Shown: positions 1 through 12,600 of the stretch, piece by piece | How the letters are laid out: every line of letters starts with the position of its first letter | Position numbering within the stretch: the stretch's first letter is position 1 | Assembly: GCA_037783415.1 (NCBI GenBank) | Contig: JAZGTN010000027.1 | Coordinates: forward strand, 4,984,001-5,048,000 | Source: Leptasterias polaris | Lineage: Eukaryota > Echinodermata > Asteroidea > Forcipulatida > Asteriidae | Length of the DNA stretch: 64,000 nt | Direction of reading: 5' to 3' | Made by a program: the position numbers and the translations under genes | Notes under the pieces: model-generated | What the model saw: the letters and a program-made list of their open reading frames with translations, nothing else | Databases searched by the model: none | What the model was told of the DNA's origin: nothing

Positions 1-628
1 ATTGTTCATGATTTCAAACTGTACTCGAATTTTATGTGATATGTTTGATGATTAAAAAACTACTAATTCCAAGTTAGTTATCACTGAGCTCATTGATACA
101 TTGCTTATGAAAATATCGAATGTAAGTTAAATCATTATAATTGTGGCGTAAACTTAAAAATAGACATTTTTCAGGCTGGGTGTTTCAGAACTTCGCGCCA
201 AATGTAACGCGAACATTGAACAACCGTATAATGGGGGCATACACAACCACAAAAGAATATTGTTCATTCCAAACTTCTCGTTTTTCATGTATTTATCATT
301 TAATCAACCGGTTGTAACTTCATCAATTTAGTTCAGCATTTTGTCTTTAACTAAAATCGACAGAAAAATGGAGTAATTCAAAGGATTAGTGGGAATATTT
401 TTCTCGCAAATCAGCATCAAGAAATAAGTTCAAACCGTATTAATGTCAAGATTACTCAATAAATCGATAAGAAACAGTAAACTTGTTTCTTGTTCTCGAT
501 CTTTATCCAACAGTTTATATCATTATCTTGTTACCCTCAGTTAATATTTTCAAGCATTTACAAACCATTTACCATTCAACTACACGGGTTCTTTATGCTG
601 GCACAGCTGTGAACATGAGCGAAAACTT

Positions 629-660
629 GGTGGTGGTGGTGGTGGTGGGGGGGGGGGGGG
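629..660 (+). repeat. (GGT)n plus 14-G tract
   Basis: A GGT triplet run passes directly into about 14 G. Length-variable simple repeat. Confidence 0.9.
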
Positions 661-724
661 TAGATGGATTTACCTCATTATATTCTATTGCAGGCTCGCA
701 TTATAGTTTCTCTATTTGACACAA

Positions 725-1072
725 CAGTGGATGATATTGGATGGTCAGACAGTAGGAGGGTTGACTGTGTTCTTTATGTAGATGCATCACCACATTTATA
801 TGTAACATTATAGGCCGGTAAAGTACTCAAAAACAAAACCACAGCGGATAACATTGAATGGTCAGACACTAGGAGGGTTGACTATGTACATGTACTGTGT
901 TGATGCATGCACCACATGATTGCAGACTGGTATATTCAAAACCAGTGGATGATCTTACATGGTTGGGGGGTTGACCGTGTACTGTGTTGATGCATGCACC
1001 ACAATATTTTATATTTCAGACTGGTATATTCAAAACCAGTGGATGATCTTAAATGGTTCAGACACTTAAAAC
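725..1072 (+). repeat. Diverged tandem repeat, about 100-bp unit, 3.3 copies
   Basis: Successive copies start near 730, 836, 944 and 1035. Each contains a block like AGTGGATGATCTTACATGG, then GGGTTGACTGTGT, then GATGCATGCACCACA, then GACTGGTATATTCAAAACC. The third and fourth copies are most alike; the first has drifted most and copy lengths vary from about 91 to 108 bp. Non-coding. Confidence 0.75.
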
Positions 1073-2592
1073 TGGATTCTCAATTGGGAGGCATTAATGC
1101 AACGTGACCAAGTAATTTCCTGCCCAATCTTATTAAACTTCGTAGCCGCGTTTCAAATTATGAACAGTTGCATTTCAAACATTATAGAAACTCTTGAAAC
1201 CACGTCTCAAATAAAGAACAAAGAAACAACAAATGTCTAAAATTACCCTGTTTTATTTAATTATTTGAACTTAATACGGTGATACCCTGTTCCATTAACT
1301 ACCAATCAAGTCAGCAGATACCAACCCTTTTTGACTTAACCAAGGTAAATTCGGAATTAAAGTGCTGACAGAAGTGAATCTATAAATTTATCATAAATAA
1401 CATAATAAAGACATTTTTAAAAAGAAAAAAATGTTTAAACAGTCATATTAAGCTTCAAGGCTCTAAATGCACAGTGTAGTCACAGATGAATCTTGTCTTT
1501 TCCATTGTGTGGTAAAGTTTGACTATTAATAAGACGTGTGATTGCAAGCCTATCGAGTCAAATAAAATAAAATCATCCAACCCACAGAATGTTACTGAAA
1601 TTCTACACAGTGGACATCATCTAAACCCTGCTTTCACGTTATCTTCACAAATAATTTACAAACAAATGTTCCTCAACAAGTTTAAGAGGTTTCTCTTTTT
1701 TGTTTTTACATTCTAATATTTTTTTACATTATCTTAAAGTTCAGAATAAGTATTCCATGTTTATCTTTAATTTCAGCTATCCACAATGTTTACCAATAAT
1801 TTTCATATATATACAAAATGAAAAACGAAAGAAGAAATTATGAGTAGGCCTAATCGTTGAGAGAATCGTTTTATTTTATTTTATTTTAAAATAAAACAAA
1901 AATGAATTCTGCGAAGAGATTGTTAATGGCGATCTAATGAGTTAACTACAGAATCAAAGCACAACACACTGAAGTCAGGAGCTACGTACAAACTACTTGC
2001 TACAAAATAAATATCTGGTCCGATATCCCCCACGGGAAGTGAACGAATCTACTAGTGCATTATGGGTGTGAAGAAAGAGAGCGCTCCAACCCGGCGCTGC
2101 CATGGTGTGCAAATGTTACAAAAATACCCTGCAGTGAAGTTAGATGTACGTTTTCTTTATACAAATAATTTCATTTATAAAACAATACTATTAAGTTTTC
2201 TATCTTAAAATACACCGTACCCTGTATTTCTACCGAATTTATTCAGTTTGAAATCTCTTCGATGAACACGCAGCCTCAAAACGTTCCTTCTAAATAAATG
2301 TTCTTCCCCCTCAAATACTTTTCAAGAGTCAAACGAATTCGAATGAATCATAAAACTGGAAAAAAACCCACCAAATATCCCCTTAAAACAAAACGACAGT
2401 GAGTAACCAATTCCCTTTCCACCCAATACAAACTTACACGAGTACGAACACGGCTCGACGACCTTTTGATACGGACCTTTGTCAATAAGAGTAGGTTTTT
2501 GTTAACGGGAAGAAAAAAAACCGATGATAAAAATAAATAACTCAAGATGAAATATTTAGGGAGGAAAATCTAAAAAACAATTTTAGTTACTT

Positions 2593-2687
2593 TTTATTTC
2601 TTAGGTAGGCCTTCAAATTTCGGCGATTGTCAACAAGAATATTTTGTTTGAATCGTACAAGGTATTTTTTGTTTCTATTTGTTTAAT
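2593..2687 (-). terminator. Candidate polyadenylation signals for Otx
   Basis: On the minus strand, reading away from the Otx stop at 3237, the first hexamers are ATTAAA (2682-2687) and then a canonical AATAAA (2593-2598), about 550-645 nt after the stop. Another AATAAA lies at 2238-2243, and several more overlap an ATTTT-rich run near 1865-1890. Which is used cannot be told from sequence; a 3' UTR of 0.65-1.4 kb would be usual for this gene type. Confidence 0.35.
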
Positions 2688-3236
2688 GCCTTGAATTTTA
2701 AACACAATTGAACACTTTCATTTTAGTTGCATTTGAATGTACATATCCACACCACTGTTGTTTCAGTCTGCTTATAAAGAACTTAATAGTGTGCAGTTTT
2801 TGATTATAGTTTGATCACGCAAGATGCAAAATATTAAATATTTACTTTTAAACAATAAATCCCGATCTTACGCTGACGTTCGAGTTGAAAATTCGTGGAA
2901 TGTTTCCATAGTAATAACAATAGTATTAATAATAATGGTGGATTGTTTCAAAGCTTTTTTGTTTTTAGGCGCCCCATACAGACAGCTGTTTTGTTGATAG
3001 CAATAACAGTCTAAACACACCGTCACATTTCTGTTTGCTGGTGAGGGCGCTACTTGAGGACTTTCTCTTTGACCCCATGTTGACCCTAAGAGTTACATTG
3101 GCTCCATGCAGATCTTCATACGGGGATGTAACAGTGGATTCTCGTCCATAGCCCAATAATACAACACATCCCCTTGTAGTGACGTATGCAGACGTTATCA
3201 CTAACTTGACGGTTTTCCTCCTTGAGTCAAAGCATG

Positions 3237-3767
3237 TTACAAGACTTGGAACTTCCACGATGGGTCCTTAGATTCTAAACAGTCTGCATTAGAGCTGGGC
3301 ATGGACCCGCCCATGCCGGGGTGTGTTTGAGTGAGCTGCGCAGGTGCAGAACTCATGTGTGAGCTGTTCATAGACGATGTCATCTGACTCAGGGTACCAC
3401 CTGGGAACTGAGGGACACCAGGGAGGTAGTCCATTGGGTTACCGAAGTAAGGTGATGACTGGTACCCCTGGGCGTAGGCTCCCTGGTGGGCGTTGGTCAT
3501 TTGGTACTGGTGCTGCATACAGCTGTTGTTGGCGGCAATAGAGTCGCCCATGGACGGTGGGGGTGGGATTGAGGCTGGGCTCCAGATACTGTTATTGTTG
3601 GGCATCGAGGTGATGGGCAAAGACTTGTAAGACGAGGGAGAGTCGCTGCTTGGAGGCGTGTCTCTGGAGGGAGACTTCTTCTTGACTGGGCGTGGCTTAG
3701 AGGGTGTACCATTCTGTTGTTGCTGAGCTTGTTGGCGGCATTTTGCTCTCCTGTTCTTAAACCACAC
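3237..3767 (-). CDS. otx: Otx last coding exon: end of homeodomain and C-terminal region
   Basis: The exon begins after a TTTTTTCAG acceptor (AG at 3768-3769) with the codons for VWFKNRRAKCRQQ, the end of recognition helix 3. Lysine follows W-F (homeodomain position 50, the Bicoid/Otx-type specificity residue), then the invariant N51. A short Q-run, a basic/proline stretch (KPRPVKKKSP) and an S/P-rich linker follow. The Otx WSP motif (SIWSPASI) is at exon residues 60-67, and the rest is rich in S, M, Q, G and P, typical of the Otx transactivation region. The frame ends with SWKFQVL and a stop, matching the conserved Otx tail. The exon supplies 176 residues and joins the preceding exon in phase 0 (..ESRVQ/VWFKN..). 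Overlapping frames in this interval are shadows. Confidence 0.97.
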   Translation of the reverse strand: MWFKNRRAKCRQQAQQQQNGTPSKPRPVKKKSPSRDTPPSSDSPSSYKSLPITSMPNNNSIWSPASIPPPPSMGDSIAANNSCMQHQYQMTNAHQGAYAQGYQSSPYFGNPMDYLPGVPQFPGGTLSQMTSSMNSSHMSSAPAQLTQTHPGMGGSMPSSNADCLESKDPSWKFQVL

Positions 3768-3985
3768 CTGAAAAAATACACAAAAAGAACTTTCTTAATT
3801 ACAGCTAAAAATACAGGAAGAACACACGAACTAACTCCCTTAGAGAAGTATATAAAATAAGAATAACATATTTCATTATACATGAACCTGAGAGTAATTA
3901 TTCATACAATTGTTTGGTTTTGTGTAGACGGCCTTCAAACAAAATCAAACATTTACTTGCAAACCGTTGCTTTCAAACGCTTGCC

Positions 3986-4005
3986 GGGGGGGGGGGGGGG
4001 GGGGG
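3986..4005 (+). repeat. Poly-G tract, 20 G
   Basis: Run of 20 G within Otx intron 3, about 220 bp from the last exon's acceptor; in the minus-strand transcript this is a C run. Confidence 0.95.
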
Positions 4006-7000
4006 ACACCAACCAACCAAACAAAACCACAACACCCAAAAACACTATATAAATCAATTGGCAAAACCCCCGTTGAATCCCACATATTGCATCGCCACTA
4101 AAAACCAAGAAATCCCCTAATGACAATATGTTCGGTCTGACCGTAATTTTTCGGTTAAACGCACGTGAGTCGAAAGCAGCGATTTTATCACATATTTTCA
4201 TTTTGGCGCGCTGAGCAAACTGTTGCTGAGACATGCTCATAATTGATTGGAATTTCCTCCCGGTTTGCCGCGACGCATCGCGTAAGGAAATGAAATCTAA
4301 TGACGTGGAAACTAAGAAACAGCAACGCTTTTTGGTGGGAACGCCTATACATACAAACAATTATCAGTCCGATGTTTTGATTCAACAATTTCATGTTAAA
4401 TGTGTTTTCCCTTGTTAAGCTGTTTTTGGGTGAGTACATGTATAATTGGTACAGTTGACAGTTCTTGACGACAAAGCCTCACCAAAATTGAAGTCTTTAC
4501 TACAGACTGTGCTTTGTTATCTATTGATTTATAGCACAAAGGAGTGGAGCAGGAACAATTGTGAAAACAATGGGATAGAGTGAGTTATGAATGGTTGGGT
4601 AGAAATGCCTGGATCAGTCGGAGTAAAGAAACGAAAGAAAAAAAGTAATTATGATTTTCAATGGCGACCCAACCAAACAACTTTCGAAGTGACGCCAAAG
4701 CAGCGCAACATGTCACTATAGTGGGGAAAAGTGAGTGACATGTAAACAGTGTGACATTGACACTTGACTTTTGACGTCAATTTACCCACCGACTCAAAAT
4801 AAAACTCTCGAATACACGTTGCGTAATGAATGTGTGTGCTTACTATAATGGCGGGCGTGTTGATACAAGAAAAACACGGGTAAACATTGGCTAACACATA
4901 AAATCTGACCAAAGGACGCTTGTAGTATTGTAGTGTGTTGGCTACACAACCTAACATACATTTAACTGAATGGGGGGAAATAATAATGGCAATTTTGCTC
5001 TTGAGTGTCAAACTGCGAAAGAGTTGTCCCACCTAACCACACACTGTTTTGTATCTTAATAATTTATTTTTAAACAATATTAGAGTTGTTTGAATTGGCG
5101 TAGTCATATACCGATGATCAGACGTCCCTAATAAGAAATAAAAACCACAGGAGTTAAAGTGCTGTCTCTTGAAACCATCGCTGTTTTACATCAAACATTA
5201 GGTATTTCTCTTGTACATCTTTTGTCCGCCCAGTTTATTCAACAACCAATTAAATCACTCACTTTCTACTCAGAATAAGCAAGGTCGTTGAAAGAACAAC
5301 ATGTTTCATTATATAACCCGACTTCCCAAGCACTTCAGAGAAGTTGTTGGCACTTTAGCAAAGCCCCGACGAGAAGAAGTTTGAACACCTGACTCCCCAC
5401 ATTGGTTCAAATCAACCCCCATCTCGTTCGTAGACAGAGTGGTGCGACGCCAAATGTGTACGGACAAACATTGCAAAGGCGACAGGCTGACGGTGGGGGC
5501 AACCACGCGATAAGAAAGCCAACAAACGGTATACACCCCCTCCGACCAGCACACCTAGTGCCAGTGGTCATACCACGTATAGGCAATCATGATTCAACTG
5601 TTTTTAGGCAATTGGAGCCCCCCGGCCAACCAAATGTCGGCCTCAATGTTTGACCATTAAAATTGGGATGTGTACTTCCTGATTTCCTTGAAACAGTCAA
5701 CTCAAAACATGGACATATTAAAGTCAAACCACATTCATAAAAAATGACAAATGACGGCAACAACAGTTTGTTAAAAACTTATCATCAAACTGCAGTTGAT
5801 AAAACCCAAGACTGACGGTAAAATTGAAATAGAAATACCATGAGTTGAGCAACCCGCGCTGCTTAAAGGGAAGATCACATTTAAAATTAATGGCTATAAA
5901 AACGTATTGGTTAGAAGTACACAGCAGCTTTCGAAAGTATAAAGCATTTTGAGAAACTTGTAAAAAAAGATATAAATTGTTATGGTCCAAAACTTGAATC
6001 TGAGAAACGTTACTGTCAGAAACATTTCTCAGAGTGTGTATCCAGCGTAGACATTATTCGCCCCGGATTTTCGGCGATATCTCAAAAACGCGAGAAATAA
6101 CTTTTTTAAAAGGTTAGTTTTATTGTATTTATCTACATTTATATAGGATTTAAACAGTAGAACGATTAAAAAACATAGGTAAACGTTCACTTTAACTTTT
6201 GAATTGACAGCAGTGCTCGACGCCCCTTGCGGTGTGTGGTATCGTGCGTGATGGTACACCGTCTCTACCAATGCGAAGAACCACTTCGTTTATACGACGC
6301 ACTGATTGTATTTTGGCACAATAGAACATTTTCAAAACTATCGACAAAAGAAGGCGTTCATAACTTCATAGTCCTATCAGAATACAACTATCTGATTCAG
6401 GTAAATGACAAAACGATCTTTTTCAGTGAGAGAAAATGAGAACATTTACCAGGTTAGACTGTTTAGCCCAGAAAATTAAAAGTACCGAAAACATGGTTTT
6501 GTAAAGAACAGGCTGTGTGCGTTATAATGGTAATAGACAGTGCGTATACACGTGTATATTCTCTTGTGTGTCTCAAACCCATAGAGGTGAAGTACCTCTT
6601 AAGGTCTAACTACTCAAACATATACCCCGGAGTGGTACATGACCCACGCCAAGACGTGGAAATGAAAAAAGGGAGTAAGTTGCGGACTCATGATGTCGTA
6701 TAATTGATTTTTAAGAATCGTGCAGGAGGATGGCTACATCTCTCAGTGTATAAATCGTCTTCATAAGGGTCTACATCACGAAGTGGGATCTTGGGGACTC
6801 GTCAGTCAGAAAGACACAAAAATACAGCAATGACTAATTGAGAAAATGTTGATGCCACTATTTTATGGGGAGATCTGTCATTACTGGGTTTTTTCGATCG
6901 TACAACACAAAGGATTCTGCGACAAGTATGTTTTGACAAGTTGATTTTTTTTTACAGTTCCACTACTATACATTCAAGTCCTCCTGTACGCTTTGTTCGA

Positions 7001-9299
7001 GGAACTATAAATGCCACTTTTTCTGAGCATGCACAGGGGGAATCCAAATAACGTGTTTTCCTTCAACTTAAAAAAATCTAAATTGTAGGGGCCTACTCTA
7101 TTAAAAAATTAATGCTTTCGTCTAAAATAACCACGCCTCTTTTTTGCCCGTACAATAAATTGATGGTATATATAAAATAAAGCCGTTATAATAGCAAATT
7201 CCTTTGTATTGCCCTTAACTATCGCAGATTAAGATGTTACGGTAACAGTTTGAGATGTTACCACATTCTAGCACCGGCGCGCTTGAAAAGGAAGAAAATA
7301 AATTCAACTAGGACAGCGGAAACAGAAAAGAGGCGTTTATTCCTACGCATCTTTTCTGCCCGTACAATTTATTAATGGCATGAAGGCCATTTGTAGCAAA
7401 TTACTTTGTTTTGCCCGCTGAACACTTAAACCTAACTACCCATGGAAATACAACTGTGTGGTGCATGTAATGCTAGCGCTCATAACTCTCTATATTTCAC
7501 AGTCATCAAGCCCGATTAGTGTTTTATTACCATCTTCAACTAACTGAGATGAAACCAACAGAGTGGGGGATTTGAATTGACGCATAATCATGCGGTCACT
7601 GATTTGATGTTTTAATGAATGTGGAAGAGAGAAGAAAAGAAAGTGGAAAAAAAACCTGAACACCAACAAGAACTTTATCAAGGAATGTGACTCGATCTAA
7701 CTGGGCGACACCTCGCAACAAAGGAACCCCAACACGAGGGAAAGAATTCATGGTAGAGGCCCCGATCGCAGGCAAACACTGGCGGCGTGGAAACGGGAGC
7801 ATAGGAAAATAATTTGCAGCTGAACTGTGAAAGGGGAGGGGAGCATTGTTAAGTTTTCTTTGAGGCTGTAATTGTTAAAAGGGCACCGGCAAAGGGGCAC
7901 CTGCAGGCAGGCAGGGGCCTCGTCTGGGTGAAAGACTGGAAATTGAAGGCAAAGCTCCCCCTCCTTTTTTAACAACTGCTTTGGATCGTGACAATTTGAA
8001 ATTCTGAGGGAAAACTCCACGTTAAATATAGTTTTGATATTTCATCAAGTTTTGACAAGAATGTATTACAAAGGCAGATAATAACCTGTTTGAACCAGAA
8101 CATCCACTGATTTGAACTCTGCCACTTTATTTGGGGGGGGGTAACAATATTTTTTATTTCAATGAGTAGGAGATTGGGCAAAACAAAATCATCTTCTCCC
8201 GGACACTCCGTTGAAGCATGGTTCAAGTAGTTACAAGTGTTACGTTGTCACCTACTTGTACTTTGTTGTACCCAATGCGCAGTCCGTACCTAGGTCCCGA
8301 GTAACGCCATAATAACACATTCCTCTGAACAATTACAGTCAAGCAGGAAGGGGGGACGCGTAACATGGGGTCAGAAAGTGCACAGCTACCAGTGGTTCGG
8401 CAAGCAACCCACACCCTGTCACCATATGCCAAGCTTCAAACCCCACTCCATGCATACAAAAAAGGGGGGAAGCAGGCCCGGTAGTTTCGTTTACGGACTA
8501 GAGCTAATTAGGTGCGTTCGGAGTATTGAAAGGCGGCACAACCCGGAGGCAAGTCTCGCACCCCGGCCATCATCCTGGAATGATTGGGGCATTGACAAAC
8601 TGCTAACCTTACCCTGGGGGTCGAGATCTTTTTTTTTTGGTTCAGTGTCTCGTGGGTTTGTGTTGAGTACCACCGATACTTTTTTTATCACAAAGTGTCA
8701 ACTACTGTAAAGTGTAGAAGTACCAAGGAGTTCTACTCGTCACCCATCTCTTCGACTAAATATACAGGCTTGGCATTAAGAAACAAAATAAGGAGTTTGA
8801 TTATAAATGGAGGGGTCTTCGCGCTTATCTCTTTTCAGCATACCCTAGTCGTTTAATTGCACCATACACTTACAAAACAAAGTTGGGGATTACAGTCACC
8901 TAGTTCGACCCCGTTATCACTGCCAGAGGGGGCGCTTTAATGTAATCCGGAAGAGCGGTCAGAACAGCTGAAAGAACAGCCCTCAGATACGAATGAAATA
9001 CTATTCGATAAATCGCTTCAATAAATTCGAAATTATCAAAAAATTAATGTAACGGGTTGTTGCAAAGCTGAATGTGACAACAGTGTACCACGTCTTGGGA
9101 AAATGAATTTCTTTCAAAGAAATAGACCCACAATAGGACTTTTGTTTCCAACATGAATTTGGTCCCAAAATAATAGGAACTAGAGTTCAAACTGCAGTAC
9201 CGTTAGTCGTCAAAAAGTTATTTATGACGTTTGTTGTTATGCGTCTGTAAATGTGCAGCTATAATCACTGCGAAAACCGGGTATGAAATGTATTCTCTA

Positions 9300-9399
9300 G
9301 GTATCTATAATGTTACAACACCGACATGGTGTTAGTTATTCCCATTACTACATCGTTGTGAAACTAACACTGTGTTTGTGTTGTCACATTATAGATACC
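9300..9399. repeat. 100-bp imperfect hairpin in Otx intron 3
   Basis: Arms 9300-9338 and 9361-9399 are inverted copies (about 33 of 39 positions match), with a 22-nt loop. The outer 14 bases pair perfectly (GGTATCTATAATGT with ACATTATAGATACC). It could be a small foldback (MITE) or a hairpin transcript inside the intron. I see no clear target-site duplication. Confidence 0.7.
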
Positions 9400-9904
9400 A
9401 AAAGAATCAATTTAACACCCGATTTGTTGCTGTGATTTAAGGGTAAACACAATCTTCGTAATTGACGCTCAACTTATGGATCTTTAACATTGGACAGCTA
9501 TATCTAAGTGATGAAATGAAATTCCCCGATGCGAGGCAACCGCACCGCGAGCCAGCCACGAGGAACAGATAACACATCAAACTATGACAATTTAGCATCT
9601 ATATAGCCGATCTTTACAAGAAATTAATTAACGCGATTTGGCAGCGGTTCGCTAGCAACTAACCTTAAAACCTCCATTACTGTGACTTCGATTCATGGAA
9701 CCCCCTCCATGTGTATGAATTCGTTGAGATGAAAATGTGACTCTACCCACCGAAATTTTGAATTTGATCACGTTTGTCACGGACGCTTTGCTGAGTTACA
9801 CCTTAATTTCGAACTCGTGAAGTCAGTCATTAGGGCAGTATAACATCACTGGCAATGGGGAAGTTCTTGGGTGAACGAATTGACAATTGGTTGTTGTATG
9901 TTTA

Positions 9905-10217
<313 letters not shown>

Positions 10218-10589
10218 GTTAAGGGTATGGTTGGCCTTGAAGATAACAAATTCACTGTCTTTCTTGTGCGGTTTTTATAATAGGTCCAAATTACCGTGAT
10301 TATGTACCCGCGTACCGTATAAGTCTTAAAAAGGTGGGGATTTGGATGTCCACAAAATCCATCTAATCTGGAAGGACATCCTGTTGATTTCGGTCTGTGA
10401 AAGAGACTTATAACAATAAAACATATTTTGATACCCTGATGTTTGTGCCTCCTGCAAAATGCGCAGTCATGCCTCATGTTGGGGAGGAGCGCAACTATTT
10501 AGCAAAATGTTTTATTGTTGGGGGTATAAATCTGTGCACACTTTTGGTTTAATGTGTTGCAGTCGCAATGTTAAAACTATACTGTAATC

Positions 10590-10740
10590 TCTAAAGATAC
10601 AGGCACAACCAAATTATGCTAACCAGAATAAAGTTAACAGAGTCAAAGTACAATTTCACACAAACATGTGTGACTGGTATTCTGGTTATTTTTGCTTTAT
10701 AGTAAAAACATTTTTAAGCAAAATATTCTGCTTAGGCATC
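10590..10740 (+). repeat. Diverged partial copy of the ~187-bp dispersed element
   Basis: Shares the order AAATTATGCTAACCAGAAT, then CACA..ATGTGTGACTGGTAT, then TAAGCAAAATATTCTGCTTA with the elements at 56909-57095 and 61037-61220. The termini are not recognisable, so this is an old or truncated copy. Confidence 0.5.
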
Positions 10741-12195
10741 GAAATTGAATAATAGTTGTCAAATATTAATGTGTATAGACCTACATCAATACCCACAGAA
10801 CATACAATTGTTGAGAAAAACCCGCAGCGCATATTTATATACGAAACCTTCGAGCATTCACACACTACCTACAGTTCGGTTTATAAAACATTAAATAAAA
10901 AAACATCCATTAACAAAACTGTTTACTCGTGTTCAACGAATATACGAAATTCAGAGTGATTTTGAAATTGTTTAGAAATAATACATCATTGACTGCAATC
11001 AATATCAACCCTGATATTAATTAGTGACTAATATTAAATATTCCAATTGCCTAAATTTCGGCAATGAGAGCAAAGCAAACACCAGATAGCCCTCGTTGGT
11101 TGCTGGCGACGGAGCACCTACGCCAATGCAAATGACGGGTATGGATAAACGGAAATGGAGGATGGGATCGAGTCATGAAATAACCCGGAGACAGACACGG
11201 GGTGAAATGGGGGACTAAAATTGGCAAAAGGACCCGAGTTTTCATACTATCAGCACCGTGGTCAGACCATCCTTCCAGGCCGACCCCGCGCATGTTTAGA
11301 CGGCATGCATAAAACAGGAAAGACACGGTTTCAGGTTTCAGAACAACAACATTTTTAACAAATTTCCTCCGAACCAAAGTGGCTGAAAAACAAAAGGATG
11401 TGTCATCCAAGACGAAGAGGGTTCGGGGGTACGTAGAAGTCGGTAAACACCCAGACACCAGGTATGACTCGTTGATCACGCCTACAGCTTAATCACATCT
11501 TCAATCAGTCTCAAATTTCACTTTGCTCAAAGGGGAACAAAGCCATCAAATTAACAAAATTGGTCCATAATGATTTGAAAAAATGCACAAAGTTTGCAAG
11601 AGACGTGGAAGCGTGTTGTTGTTTTGGTAAAGCTTTTATGCACTCGGGCACAATATTAGTCAAACGGCAGAAGAAAAGTTTGTAAAAGTTTCACCCAAAA
11701 ATCAACTAAATAGTACCAAAAACAGGTATTAATATAATGCAATTATTTGTGACCTCAACCATACTGGTATGAATGTCGGTCACTTCGGACCCAAGCACGT
11801 CATACGCGTATGAATTGGGTACGGTTGTTGAAACATTGAAACCAACCTTCGTTTTTTGTGGGTTTTTTTCAAACCAAAGTTAGGGATTCGTTTTTTTTAT
11901 CGGAAAACATTCCCTTTTTTAGGAGAGCAAACGTAGTAATTTACGGAGGAAACGCTTGTGTAAAATGTGCCCTCAATGCGTGCAATTCTCCGTCGGACCA
12001 GTCAAAAACGGAGCCCATGAGAAAATCGCGTCAAAGTGAAGAACATTTCAACAATAATAATAATAACTGGACACTTTTTTTTACAAAGGTTAGCGAGGAA
12101 CTTTTATTCTGATCTTCCTGCAAGTCGTTTTTAATTACCGTGAAAATATAATCGGTGTCGATGTCCACATGAAAGAAAATAATGAAGGCCACAAA

Positions 12196-12600
12196 GTGAC
12201 TTGGGTACGAAATGACTTGGGTACGAAGTGACTTGGGTACGAAGTGACTTGGGTACGAAGTGACTTGGGTACGAAGTGACTTGGGTACGAAGTGACTTGG
12301 GTACGAAGTGACTTGGGTACGAAGTGACTTGGGTACGAAGTGACTTGGGTACGAAGTGACTTGGGTACGAAGTGACTTGGGTACGAAGTGACTTGGGTAC
12401 GAAATGACTTGGGTACGAAATGACTTGGGTACGAAGTGACTTGGGTACGAAGTGACTTGGGTACGAAGTGACTTGGGTACGAAGTGACTTGGGTACGAAG
12501 TGACTTGGGTACGAAGTGACTTGGGTACGAAGTGACTTGGGTACGAAGTGACTTGGGTACGAAGTGACTTGGGTACGAAGTGACTTGGGTACGAAGTGAC
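12196..12600 (+). repeat. 16-bp minisatellite, 25 near-identical copies
   Basis: The unit GTGACTTGGGTACGAA repeats about 25.3 times over 405 bp. The only variation I see is G to A at the first base in three units (the second, and two adjacent ones near 12403-12420). The unit is quasi-palindromic around GTAC. Because 16 is not a multiple of 3 and the unit lacks stops in several frames, it creates long spurious reading frames on the minus strand. The flanks carry related inverted words: TCGATGTCCAC near 12160 and GACCGACATCGAC at the right edge. Confidence 0.97.

Larger units (their letters stand above)
1..2580. other. Region downstream of Otx; no gene seen
   Basis: AT-rich sequence without a supportable reading frame. 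It holds a GGT run plus poly-G tract (629-660), a diverged tandem repeat (725-1072) and an ATTTT-rich stretch near 1865-1890. The last few hundred bases before 2580 may be the distal part of the Otx 3' UTR if a late poly(A) site is used. Confidence 0.6.

Noticed and set aside
3497..3883. 128-codon minus-strand frame overlapping the Otx last exon
   Set aside because: It runs through the intron/exon border in a different frame from the homeodomain; a shadow of Otx.
11051..11479. 142-codon minus-strand frame in Otx intron 2
   Set aside because: No recognisable domain, no splice-site support, composition like translated non-coding DNA.
12196..12600. CRISPR-like array
   Set aside because: There are no spacers: it is a direct 16-bp tandem repeat in an animal intron.
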